NCBI GenBank assembly: GCA_948567375.1
Contig: OX419758.1
Location: forward strand, 65,663,001 to 65,727,000
Origin: Lunularia cruciata
Lineage: Eukaryota; Streptophyta; Marchantiopsida; Lunulariales; Lunulariaceae
Length of the DNA stretch: 64,000 nucleotides
Direction of reading: 5' to 3'
The position numbers and the translations under genes were made by a program. The notes under the pieces are model-generated. The model worked only from the letters and a program-made list of their open reading frames with translations. It searched no databases and had not been told where the DNA came from. Numbering within the stretch: position 1 is the stretch's first letter; the number at the start of each line of letters is the position of its first letter. Of the stretch, positions 23,440-33,675 are shown in pieces.

Positions 23440-24759
23440 GTGATGGCAGATTATGGATTCCAAATGTCCTAGAATTGCATTCTAGCTGAATGTTATGATT
23501 CGGCCATTGTAGGTCATGTTGGAGTAGACAAGACCTTGGATGCAATCCAGCGCCATTACTATTGGCCCAAGATGTGCAACAATGTGATGGACTACGTGCA
23601 TAGTTGCTTATTTTGTCAATATAACAAAGCTTCTAATCAAGCTCCTGCAGTGCTCCTACAACCTCTCTCTACTCCTACACAACGTTGGGAACAGGTGTGT
23701 ATGGATCTCGTCTGTGAATTATCCAAGACCACATCAGAATTTGACTCCATCGTGGTCTTTGTGGACCGGCTTAGCAAAATGATTCATGTACGCCCTACCA
23801 CCAAGGAGATGACCACTCCACAACTTGCTCAATTATACTTAGATGTAGTCTTCTCTCACCATGGCTTGTCTTGAGTACTCATCACCAATAGGGGTACTCA
23901 ATTCACCAGTTTGTTTTGGTGCACCCTCTTTGGTTTCTTCAAAACCAAGTTGGCCATGTCCACAACTTACCACCCACAAACAGATGGAAAAACCAAGCGG
24001 GCTAATCGCACTATCAAAGACATGTTATGCGGCTTCACCTTAGAAGAGCAAGAGAGGTGGGACACCCTACTCCCGTTGGTGGAATTTGCTTACAACAATT
24101 CAGTGAATGCATCCACCCAAGTCACTCCATTCTTCTTTATGTATGGTGAGCATCCCTTCACACCTTCCAGCTTGATGAAGATCCATCCGGTGGCTACCAA
24201 GGTCAATGCGGTCAACACATTTGTTTCTAGAATCCAACAAGGGGTGGAGAGCGCTAAGCACAAATTATAGATTGCACAAAATCACCAAAAATAGTATGTT
24301 GATGCACACCATAGGCACATGGAGTTCAATGTTAGGGATCAGGTGTGGCTCTCAACAACCAACTTCACATTAGTGAGACCCTGTAAGCTCAGACCTCATT
24401 TTATTGGGCCTTTCTTAATTCTCCTTGGAGTCGGCATTGTGGCCTATCACCTTGAGCTACCACCACACATGAAGATCCATCTGGTGTTCCATGTTTCCCT
24501 ACTACGCAAATATGCTCCACGATCAGGCTTGGGTCATTCCACACAAGACATAAGACCTTGTCCGACACTCATTGATGGCAACAAGGAATATGAGGTGGAG
24601 CGTGTTCTCCAAAAATGCATGCGTGGTACTTGTCATCCACGGGTGGATTATCTTGTCCAGTGGAAAGGATACCCTCTCTATGAAGCAACCTGGGAACCAG
24701 TTGCCGATGTGACACATGCACTAGTGTTGGTGCAAGCATTTGAGCAACAGTTGCACAAC
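23440..24759 (+). pseudogene. C1 integrase with GPY/F and chromodomain
   Basis: The order is HHCC zinc finger (GHVGVDKT ... CLFCQYNK), core and C-terminal modules. The first catalytic Asp is in CMDLVCEL. The second position reads ITNRGTQF (normally SDRGTQF, so Asp to Asn). The third reads ANRTIKDML (Glu to Lys). The GPY/F-like module is at RPHFIGPFLIL. The chromodomain near 24580-24720 has YEVERVLQ, YLVQWKGYP and ATWEPVAD. Stops at 23872-23874, 24268-24270 and about 24290 break the frame. The chromodomain marks it as a chromovirus. Confidence 0.85.
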
Positions 24760-25493
24760 TGTAATACTCCGAGGACAAGAGAAGAGAGAAAACATAGATT
24801 GTACACTCAAAACATTCGATGCCCCAAGGGAGCACCTTCTCTTTATTATATAGACAAAGAGGATCTCCTCCAAGGAAGCTCCACCATAGGATTAGGGACA
24901 CAGATAGGTGACATGTCAGCAAGCTCCACCCTTGGATTACTTACTTGGATGGGTGACTTGTCTGGTCTAGGTCCTATCTGGTTGGTCAAACAAGCTTTGA
25001 CCGGAGGGAATCTTTTAGAGAATCTTCTTGTAGGAATCTCAGAATCACGTGAGTAAGGTTGGAAAGCTCTCGACGAGACAAAGCAGGGAGAAAGGCTAGC
25101 CTTTCTTTTGTTAGGGGGGGGGGGGAATCTGCACATTTTCGAGGCCTAATTCATCCGTTTAGGCCTCCGAAATTGCCTTCAAAGATTTTAGGCATATTTT
25201 GGTTCCTACTCTATTAGTAGAAAACCACTTTTGGTGATACCTCTTGCTGATCTGTTTAGTACATCATGTGTAACATCCTTCTAGATTCTACCAAACCAAT
25301 TCTCACCTTTAAATCATGTCTAGCTATTGGTTCTAAGGTTCTCAAGTCTATTTTGGTTTTTGCCCTATTAGTAAAAGTACTCTTTTGGTGATACTTCTAT
25401 CTGATCTATTTTGACCATCATTTATAACATCATTCTAGAAGTTACCAAACCTAATTTCACATCTAGATCATATGGTTAACCCTTGGTATTACA
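24760..25493 (-). repeat. Solo C-family LTR inserted in reverse in C1
   Basis: This 734-bp segment is the reverse complement of the C LTR, starting TGTAATACTCCGAGG and ending GGTATTACA. It is flanked by the perfect 5-bp target duplication ACAAC (24755-24759 and 25494-25498). It splits the last codons of the C1 pol frame. The frame reads on into the LTR to a stop at 25054-25056, adding a non-homologous tail. It is a solo LTR left by recombination of a second C element. Confidence 0.85.
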
Positions 25494-25514
25494 ACAACGA
25501 GGATGTTGCGTCTT

Positions 25515-25527
25515 AAAAGGAAGGAGG
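25515..25527 (+). other. Polypurine tract of C1
   Basis: AAAAGGAAGGAGG lies just upstream of the 3' LTR start at 25530. It would prime plus-strand synthesis and confirms the 3' end of C1. Confidence 0.8.
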
Positions 25528-25529
25528 TT

Positions 25530-26982
25530 TGTAATACCAAGAGCTAGCCATATGATCTAGATGTGAAATTTGGTTTGGTAACATTTGGAATGATGTTATA
25601 CATGATGGTCAAAATAGATCAGATAGAAGTATCACCAAAAGGGTACTTCTACTAATAGGGCAGAAAACCGAAATAGATTTGAAAACCTTAGAACCAATAG
25701 CTAGGCATATGATTTGAAGGTGAGAATTGGATTGGTAACATCTGGAAGGGTGTTAGACAGGATGGACTGAATAGATCAAAAAGAGGTATCACCAAAAGGG
25801 GACTTCTATTAATAGAGTTGGAACCAAAATATGTCTGAAATCTTTGAAGGCAATTTCAAAGGCTTAAACGGATGAATTAGGCCTCAAAAATGTGCAAATG
25901 CCCCCCCCCCCCCCAATAGAGAAAAGGTTGGCCTTCCCTCCCTTTGCTTTTTCTCATTGAGAGCTTTCCAACGGTACCTCACACACGTGATTCTGCGATT
26001 CCTATAGGAAAATTCCCTAAAAGATTCCCTCCGGTCAAAGCTTATTTGACCTGTAACACCCATTTTTTCATGTGTGTGGTATTGTGATATTTAGCTTGGT
26101 ATTATAAGTACTTAAGAGATATTATTTTTATAGAGTTAAAGGATGGTTCTATATTAGTCATGGTTAACTAAAGTTAGTCATAGCTAAGATAGAGGGGACC
26201 TTACTTTAGAGGAAGTAGAAAAGATGAGCACCACTATTTTAGATTTTAGTGTGTTGACTTGGTATTATTCCTAGGTGTTTGGCTTTGAGAAAGAAAGGTG
26301 TCCTTGGGCCCGCAAGCCTTTTTATTTTGGATTCTTCTTTAGTCCAAGGATAGCCCATGTGAAGGAATCCTTGACTTAGTGGTGGGGTCAAGATAAGACC
26401 ACATGCTTAAGGGAATATGCCCATGTGAATGGATATTTCTTTCTACTTTTTGACTTTACTTGACTTTTAGTCTAGTAACTTGAGTTACTATGGTAATTAG
26501 TAACTTTAGTACCTAATTATTTCACAACTATATAAACAAGGGGTGAGGAGGTACTCATCATCCTTTCATTTACAACTATCTCTCTCTCATTGAGTTCTCT
26601 AGTGAGCAATGTCTTGAGTCTTGGAGTGTTAGCCTTGGAGGAGTATGATGGAGTTGGGGTTCCTTGCCTTCTTAGTCCATGGTGCGCTACCATAATAGCC
26701 ATTAGAGGTTCATCCTGAGTGAGAGATAGGTCGGCTCATAGACCAACCAGATAAGACCAGGATCAACATGTCACCAATCCAAGTAAGTAATCCAAGGGTG
26801 GAGCTTGCTGACATGTCATCTATCTATGTACCTAATCCTATGGTGGAGCTTCATTAGAGGAGATCCGCTTTACCTATATAATAAAGAGAAGGTGTTCCTT
26901 TGGGGCATCAAAGTTTGAGTATGAAAGTGTGTGTTTTTCATGGTGTGTTTCTCTTCAGGTCTCCTATCCTCGGAGTATTACA
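25530..26982 (+). repeat. 3' LTR of C1, interrupted by an E LTR
   Basis: It starts TGTAATACCAAG and ends CGGAGTATTACA. The LTR is about 766 bp without the E insertion at 26052-26738. It has a C14 tract at about 25902-25915 and the same TATA-like 'ctatataataaag' as the 5' LTR. Confidence 0.8.
26052..26738 (+). repeat. Family E solo LTR, copy 1
   Basis: The repeat starts TGTAACACCCATT and ends CGGCTCA, with TATA-like 'actatataaac' near 26527. The left flank TGACC and right flank (T)AGACC are near-matching target duplications within the C LTR. A second, reversed copy is at 48308-49017. An antisense frame of about 61 codons is shared by both copies but has no domain and is treated as a chance frame. 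Confidence 0.65.
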
Positions 26983-27160
26983 TTAGGCATCCAAAAATAG
27001 CTTAAAGTTTTCAGGCTATTTTTAGCTTCTGCCCTATTAGTAGAATTATTCTTTTGGTGACACCTCTATCTGATCTACCTAGCTCATTGTACACAATATA
27101 CTTGTAGATATTACCAAGCCAATTTTCACCTCTAGATAATATATCTAGTTGCTTGTATTA
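26983..27160 (-). repeat. Reversed fragment of a C-family LTR
   Basis: Directly after C1, 'ttaggcatcc ... cttgtattaca' matches the reverse complement of the first part of the C LTR (compare 25150-25493 and 63700-64000). The matching other half is not found left of C1, so this is a remnant of an older LTR cut when C1 inserted, or a later deletion. Confidence 0.6.
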
Positions 27161-28960
27161 CATATTACAATTGTTATAATAGTGCTAGAGGCATCCAAGC
27201 ATTAAGTATTAAATTAGGCTATGGAACTTTACTAATTGATATGGATTGTGAGCATTGGTTTGGTAAAGCAACATATGATGCACTTGATAGGCACCACTAG
27301 TCTGACACTTGTGAGTTGTGTGCCTATCAAGATCATTTAGGCATATTTTGGGCGTGATGGACTAATTGGGCATGTTATTCTTGGGACATAGCCAATCGTT
27401 ACTAGTGAGAGTGATCTACTTGGGGTCCATCCAGGTGAGTATGGTCTACTTGGATTATACCCTTGGTCTATTTGGGATGTAGCTAAAGGACGTATGGAGC
27501 TTACAACTAGAGAAGAAGGAGTTTTCTACACTAAGGTTGGGGACTCTAGTGGTTGGGAGCATGAAATTATTGCTCCCAAGAGCCTAATGTAGCAACCAAT
27601 TAATATTTCTTCCACTCCTATATCAATTATAGAGATACTTTAGATCCAAACATTGGGCCCAAGCTTATCAAAGGGGATCCACACACAAAGTTTGGAGGTT
27701 CTTGAAGAGTTACACAAGTTATTTTACCTTTAGTACGAAGGCTTTGTATTTGGATCTAGTTTATTAGTGATGCACTCATTTACATCCTTATAGGTATAGG
27801 TACATGGACAGAGCATTCATTCAGAGCTAGAGTATAGACCTTTTTGAGACTGATTTGGTGTAGATTTCACATGGAGAGTATACTTTAGCTATAATGATAC
27901 CGGTCAAGAAGGATATGTATGGCAACTGAAAAGATAGGTGGATATATGGAGATTATCATTCTATCAACCAATAGACTAAGGCTGATCTATATGCCATGTC
28001 GACATTAGAGGAGATCTTTGATGTAATTGGGCATGCAAAGATCTTTAGTATTTTGGATCTTTGAGCAAGATATTATCAATTGTTGATCAAGGAGGAGGAT
28101 AAGTCCAAGATAACATTTTGGATTATTGATCCTCACCATAAGGATGCATTAACTCAATGGAGGTTCTTACCATTTGGGTTAAAGAAAACTCCTTTTGAGT
28201 TCCAAGGGATCATAGACAAGAGCTTAGTAGGATTGGATTTTGCTTAATGTTATATTGATGAGATTATGGTCTATAACATTAATGTGGACGAGCATGAGAA
28301 ACATTTGTTGGAGTTGTTTGAGAGGTTGAGATCTCATGGACTCAAATTACATCTTGGGAAGTGTAGATTCTTCCACAAGCACATCGAGTATTTGGGTCAC
28401 TCTATTTACCTTGGAGGACTTGGTATTCAATAGACCAAGTAGAGGCTATTGCACATATTCCTTGGCCTACGGATGTGAGCATAGTGTGAGCATTCCTTGG
28501 GTTGGAAAACTTCAATCCTTAATATATTAGAGAATTTAGTGTCATTCCCAAAGCCTTGACCAAGCTGACCAAGCTTACACATGAGTGGTGTTGGAGAGAT
28601 GAGCAAGCGAGAGATTTTATAGAGCTCAAGTAGAGGTTAACATCAGCTCCTACTCTTAGGAGACCAATCAAAGGATGATCATTCTAGATTCATATTGATT
28701 GAAGTACTTTGGAGCTTGGAGTAGTGCTCACCTAGCAGGATGATGAGGGGAAGGAGTTTGTGGTGGCCTATGCCAATTAAAGTATAATTCATATGAAAGA
28801 GAGTGTTTGGCAGTAGTATGGGTAATAATACATTTTCAATGCTACCTATTTGGTAACCCCTTCACTCTCATCATTGATCATCAACCACTAAAGTGGTTAA
28901 TGTAGTCCGATAAGCTTTTCGGGAAAGATTGCATTATGGATTTTGATTTTACAGGAGTAT
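27161..28960 (+). pseudogene. A1 protease end, RT and RNase H remnant
   Basis: Readable blocks are LGYGTLLIDMD (protease end, about 27215), PVKKDMYGN (fingers, about 27900), FSILDL (motif A, about 28050), QWRFLPFGLKK (about 28160), CYIDEIMVY (YxDD changed to YIDE, about 28247) and LHLGKCRFF (about 28345). RNase H-like IHID...LELGVVL (about 28690) follows. Stops are frequent. Family A differs clearly from B and C in these motifs, so it is a separate lineage. Confidence 0.65.
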
Positions 28961-29379
28961 GATTTCATAGTTACTCACAAACCAAGAGTGGTGAACCATG
29001 ATGAAAGAAATCCATGTCCTAGCTAGTAGGATCAGAACAAAGCACATTGGCATGGTGAGGCAAATGAGGAGATGGTGCCAAGTTGGCATACATCTACCTT
29101 TCTATATATATTTGGAGGCCTTGGTAGCACATACAAGAGGAGTTGTTGAGGTCATAGATCTAAAGAATGAATATATTGGTATAGATCAATAAGAAATTCA
29201 TGATGATGTCTTAATGATGGATTATCTTTGTATTGGTGTTATGGGTGATACAATTGGTGCCAAGAAGAGAGACCATATCCTTTAGCAAACTAGGTGGTTT
29301 AGATTGGTGTCCTAACACCTTCTTTGTGTATAAGAGGATGGCAGAGTGCAAGTAGTACCATTTCCATCTCAAAGACCAC

Positions 29380-29970
29380 AGTTGGTATGTCATGCTCATG
29401 AGGAGTTAGGACATTTTGGAGTAAAAGATACATATAACTTACTCTAGAGTCATTATTGGTGATGTAGTATGCAAACTGATTTAAAAAAATTTGTTGCCAA
29501 ATGTGTGGTTTGTGACCAAGTTAGAGCATCATTTAATACTCCTACAGCACAAATACACACATTACCTATCATGGGATTGGGTTACCATTGGATTTTGGAC
29601 TTTGCTAAACCTTTACCATTGATTATGAGACATTATTGGTATGTTTTGGTTATGGTGGACGACTTCTCCAAGTAGATTGAGTTGATTGCACTTCTTGACA
29701 AGTCCAATTAATGGATGGCTTACTCATTCCTAGATTGGATTCTTATTCATTTTGGTGCACCAATTGAGGTTTTGATTGATCAAGGTATATAGTTCTTGGG
29801 AAGTTTTATATCTTGTGTTACAAGGCCTTGATTGATCATTGCACTTTTGCTTGAGATCACCTTGAGATATATGGCTTAGCAGAGAGTGGTCAAGATGGTG
29901 AAGAGAGTATTGTGTAAGTATGGTGTGCAAAGAGGCCACTTGGGAGATTAGAATCTCCAATTACATTGGT
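29380..29970 (+). pseudogene. A1 integrase remnant
   Basis: The zinc finger region reads HEELGHFGVKDTY, then FVAKCVVCDQV (29490-29520), and the core reads WILDFAKPLP and YVLVMVDDFSK. The second Asp region (HFGAPIEVLIDQG) is recognisable. Later parts are broken by stops. Confidence 0.65.
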
Positions 29971-30249
29971 TGGCCACTGGCCACTCAGCCGACAAGCCTC
30001 CTTAGCATCCTACTCTCCTTACTTTCCACTCTATGGATGAGATACAGATTTATCTATAGCCATTTGTTGTGATGCTACTATAGTTTTGGACTTGGATGAT
30101 CCAAATATATGGGTGAGTGCATGTTCTCAAAGTGTAAACACCTTCTAGAGAGTGATGTCTATGACCTTTGAGCGCTTAGTGATTGCTCACCATAGTGATA
30201 CCTTATGCTATGATACTATTTGAGGAGGAGATTATAGACCTTTAACCCA

Positions 30250-30600
30250 TCAATTTCATCCAAGGGACTGCATATATCTAAAATAATTACATGGACAACA
30301 TTTGATGTTACTACAAGCCGCACAAGCTTGAGAGTGTGCTAGGTTCTCCTTCCAAAGTCCTTGTGTTGGAAGGACATGATGGTGTTGTCTGGAAGGATCA
30401 TGTGCGCAATTGTGTGCCATGCCACCTCCCAAACATTGATGGCACTATGGATCCAATCTTAGCACTTATATGTGCAGGCTTGCAATGTATGTTATGTGGC
30501 TCTTTTGGTGAAGCTATTACTATGTTGGTGTGTGATAGCTATTTGAGAGGATGACATATGGTATGTTTGTCTCTTCTCCTCATGGTGGCTCTTCAAGGAT
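30250..30600 (+). pseudogene. A1 integrase tail with PHD-finger-like module
   Basis: After the integrase core the frame reads SKVLVLEGHDGVVWKDH, NCVPCHLPNIDG and then CMLCGSFGEAITMLVCDSY. A stop sits at a Trp position directly before HMVC. The Cys-x2-Cys ... Cys-Asp-x-Cys ... (W)His-x2-Cys spacing is that of the first half of a PHD zinc finger. In A1 the second Cys of CDxC is Tyr; in the copy at 55700-55807 it is intact. From general knowledge, PHD fingers read histone tails. Here the module may replace the chromodomain as a targeting tail. The final two Cys pairs are not clear. Confidence 0.55.
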
Positions 30601-31225
30601 AGTGGTGATGTCTTAGATTTACTTTGACATATAGCTAGTTCACCTTTTATGTGATATGGATTACGGATAGGTGACTAACAATGGGGCTCAATAGTTTCCA
30701 GTCTCGTGATCTTGGCCCACCATAAGGCATATCACATACTTGGAGTAGGTGGCTAGTTTCTTATGAACTACCTGATAGCAGCTTGATTTCATATTAGTGC
30801 TATTGATCACATGGTGGGACCCATTTTCACTTGCACCATTTGCATAGTAGGACATCAGTGGCACCATTAGGGCTCGAGACCTAGGTCAATCAGAGGAGTA
30901 TAAATTTTGAAGTGCAACTGCAAAGAGCTCATTTCTCTAATGTTGAGCTTTCAAGTTCTTGGTTAGAGTGGATAGAGGTCAATGAGCATCACTTGGAATC
31001 TCTTAGGTAGAGTGGGTGTGGTTTGATATAATCAGTGTCAAATTGTTGGTAAATTATTGAATGTAAGATTGAATTCAGATCTAATTTGAGTATGATTTAA
31101 TGGAAAGAATGAATTTATTATTGTGGCCTTTTAGAGTTCATATATGATTTATGTGTGAATTTTACTTCTATAATGTGTGACGATGACAGCAATGTATGTT
31201 GTATAGCAATATATATGTATGATTA
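30601..31225 (+). mobile_element. A1 3' end, LTR-like
   Basis: 30640-31140 matches, by eye, the A2 segment 46770-47160 and the A3 segment 60770-61140 ('gctattgatcacatggtggga', 'gtgtagctccagagagctcat'). It ends with 'agcaatgtatgttg' motifs also seen at 56090 and 56500. This is the probable partial 3' LTR of A1, with an uncertain exact end. Confidence 0.5.
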
Positions 31226-32330
31226 AGAAGTGCAAGCATGCTACAAAACATGATTCTTCATTTTGAGGTATCCACAAAAATTACTGTTCTAATGGCACCA
31301 ATGTCATTGCTGAGGCATTTACTACCTTCCCTGATGTAAATGAAACTGTGAGAAAGCTTAGTGAGGCACAATTGACATTCAATAACTAAGAGGAAAAGGA
31401 GTAAAAATAGTAATACATTTCTAAACGTGTACCAACGTTTTCAGATCATCCAAATATCTTTGAGCGCAACGGAGAGAATTTTTCAAGGAAAATTAAACGA
31501 GAAGCAGCGGAGTTGAGAGCAATCATCGAAATAAAGGAAGAAAAAGACAAGATGACAAAACATATGCTTGATCAGCTACCTAGTAAGCAGCAAGTGGAAG
31601 GCACTGAAAGGTCTGGATTAATTCCTCATTATTGCAGGATTCAAAATATACAATGCAGAATGATTGCTGAGAGATTGTATCCAATATTGGAAAGTGCATT
31701 GTCCAGAATGCATGGAAAGCTATAAGGAATATAACATCACAAAAAGAATATAACTCGCTAAAAGAGTTGCAAGTTAAGCATCCTAATATTAATGAGTGGA
31801 TGACAATATTGTGTATTGGGCAATACTGTGAGAAGAGAGAATATTATAGAGCCCTGTCCGACAGTGATAAGAAACTATTCATGCAAAGAAGCAAGTATAA
31901 TACCAAATATAACATGGCTATAAATGGAAGGATTCCATTAGCAAACTATCAAAAGCTGGAGATCCTTGGCCTCAATATGAGAGTTGGGGAAAAAGAACGA
32001 AGAGATAAAGACTTTCCTTTTGTACCAACAAGCGTCACAGCAAAAAGGAGAGAGCAAAGAAACAGGAAAAATGTCTCCCATGCAACAAGCACTACAAAGA
32101 AAATCGTGTACGTGCACACAAATTGGAACTCTCATGATGATAACATGCTCGAGAGACTCAACGATGGACAAAGGATCAGGAAATCTATGTTTAGTAATAA
32201 TCTGGTAATAAAAACCAAAGCACTCCATACGAAAATGAGATTGGAGGATATAGCTCTGACTATTCTGATAAATCTAGTGCTGAATGATTATTTCCCAAGA
32301 TTCATTGAATGTCCTTGCGCCTAAGTCTAG
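31226..32330 (+). pseudogene. Unrecognised protein remnant in two frames
   Basis: A frame without stops runs from about 31417 to 31725, and a second frame covers about 31680-32324, with a long Lys/Arg-rich stretch. An earlier block (31269-31390) in the first frame also looks protein-like (GTNVIAEAFTTFPDV). The two frames overlap near 31680-31725, as if one gene had suffered a frameshift. The predicted product is charged, without signal peptide or membrane segment. No family was recognised. A decayed host gene or a transferred gene are both possible. Confidence 0.3.
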
Positions 32331-32646
32331 AAAATGCAAATTATGAAAGAATAGACACTGCAGCAAGCTGTAGGAAAGAAAAGAGTTGCTAGAATCAGCC
32401 TTAGCATGATGTCAAAGCCAAAGCGTTCTAAGATCCTTGACTATAGCATAGAAAAGTTTAAACACTCTGCCATCGTATTTTGGAGAATACGAAGAGAAAC
32501 CCTTGAAGATGAACATCAAAGAGACAGATGATATGGGCAAAATATTTAGCGGGTGTTTAGAGCGTGGAGCTGGAAGCTTTTGATCATGATAAAATATAAA
32601 CATTCACGCCTACCAGACATGCAGATCTGAGCAACTATCAAAGAAA

Positions 32647-32705
32647 GGGGGACCACCCTCTAAGTCTAAGTATTCCTCTAAGTATTCCTCAATGACCGAT
32701 AGCGT

Positions 32706-32736
<31 letters not shown>

Positions 32737-32955
32737 TCCAAGAAAGGGAGTGAAATAAAAAACCTGAAATCTGATGCAAACAATCAGTCGAAGGAAGCTG
32801 GCTAAGTAAAGAAAACTTTCCACTCTAACGGCGTACCTTTTGCATAATGGGTCAGCGAGTAAATGGAAACAGCGAGCTTAAGCCATTAGGTGTAGCCGCA
32901 ATGAGTTCAATATTCTAGTTGTTTCTATTTGACCCGAAAAAAATTGAGCTATCCA
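32647..32955 (+). pseudogene. rrnL: NUMT: fragment of mitochondrial large-subunit rRNA
   Basis: The stretch includes 'accgatagcgtacaagtacc', 'gtgagggaaaggtgaaaaga', 'ctaacggcgtaccttttgca' and 'atgggtcagcgag', all hallmark segments of plant mitochondrial 26S rRNA (about positions 450-690 in E. coli 23S numbering, from memory). It contains small changes such as a duplicated 'ctaagtattcct' and ends abruptly after 'gagctatccatga'. The rest of the rRNA is absent, so it is a nuclear insertion of mitochondrial DNA and not a working gene. An intact mitochondrial context is ruled out by the flanking nuclear transposons. Confidence 0.8.
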
Positions 32956-33600
32956 TGAACCCCTCAGTCTACAAGTCCTTCAATCATGAGCCCTTCCTCT
33001 GCTTGAGTGCTGTGCACCTCACCTCTCCCTCTTGTCTCGTGCCCTTTGGGGCGTGCGCCCAGGAATTTTCGCGACCTAAGGTGAAAGATGCTTGGCAAGA
33101 TTCAAATCAGCACCAAAGAAAAAATGTAGATTGTTCCAGGCTTGTAGAACCAGCCATCCGGGCCTCCTCCCTTGGGGCGGCGCCCTACGGGCCTCCCCGC
33201 CGGGAACCGAATGAGAGAGAAAGGAGGGGCCGGTGCAAGTTTAAAAAATAGATTTGGCTGACTTCACTTGGCTTTTTGAATCGTCTTCTGCCCACTGGAG
33301 GCTATCCGATCTCACGACCAAACCTCCCGACACCGGGGAGCCATATGCCTGCAGTATTCAAAGTAGTCACCCACATCGACGGCAAGATGCGCACCCCAAA
33401 AATTGAAGCACTTCACCGAATGATTGAATGGTTCAATTATCGTGAATACACTGAACGGGGGGGATTAGTTTGCAAAGTCACAAATCCAACACTCCCTACG
33501 GGCCTCTGGTTAGCAAGTGTTAAAACCAAAGAAACCCCTACGGCCCTTTGTTTAACCTACAGTGACCGGTACAAGAAAAGCTAGCACTCATGGACCTGAC
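32956..33600 (+). pseudogene. Mitochondrial-like insert with LAGLIDADG endonuclease fragment
   Basis: The frame at 33276-33584 contains AVFKVVTHIDGKMRTPKIEA followed by LHRMIEWFN. This is a segment found between the two LAGLIDADG motifs of organellar intron homing endonucleases. The LAGLIDADG motifs themselves are missing. The upstream part (33000-33240) is GC-rich, with 'ccctacgggcctc' elements that recur at 33492 and resemble small mobile repeats of mitochondrial genomes. It adjoins the rRNA fragment, so both probably arrived together. Moderate confidence in the family, low for exact limits. Confidence 0.6.
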
Positions 33601-33675
33601 GGCCCAGAGATCAGTAACGACTACAAATGAAAGGTATAATATACCCCAGTTCTGCAGTAGATTTATCGGGTCGAT

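Larger units (their letters stand above)
18859..26982 (+). mobile_element. Family C chromovirus C1, nearly full length
   Basis: 5' LTR (18859-19618), tRNA-Met primer site, gag, protease, RT, RNase H, integrase with chromodomain, polypurine tract (25515-25527) and 3' LTR (25530-26982) are all present on the plus strand. The LTR ends are the 8-bp inverted pair TGTAATAC/GTATTACA. Two later insertions are seen: a reversed solo C LTR (24760-25493) and an E LTR (26052-26738). Flanks GTTGG (left) and TTAGG (right) are only a weak target duplication. A handful of stops and frameshifts plus changed catalytic residues make it inactive, but it is the best preserved element here. Confidence 0.85.
9677..31225 (+). 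mobile_element. Family A Ty3/gypsy element copy A1 (nested, degenerate)
   Basis: Segments of one old gypsy element run in order through this interval: LTR/leader (9677-11435), gag (16600-17760), possible protease (18180-18858), RT, RNase H and integrase (27160-29970), a PHD-like module (30250-30600) and a 3' LTR-like end (about 30640-31225). They are separated by the B1 (11436-16593) and C1 (18859-26982) insertions. The same left part recurs in copies A2 (46697-51147) and A3 (60719-63304). LTR limits are uncertain. The copies start near TGTCAC..., and a candidate primer site, TGGTATCA, lies at 11309-11316. The element is inactive, with many stops. Confidence 0.7.

Noticed and set aside
24846-25136. 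Minus-strand frame of 96 codons with Pro-rich start
   Set aside because: It lies in the reversed solo LTR and reads through the G homopolymer; similar frames in 19232-19423 and 63480-63668 are shadows of the same LTR.
26517-26702. Antisense open frame of about 61 codons in the E LTR, matched by 48341-48529
   Set aside because: The two copies are simply homologous LTR sequence; there is no domain, start context or other sign of a gene.
32647-32955. Functional organellar or nuclear rRNA gene
   Set aside because: Only about 300 bases of the LSU are present, with indels, and flanks are nuclear transposons.
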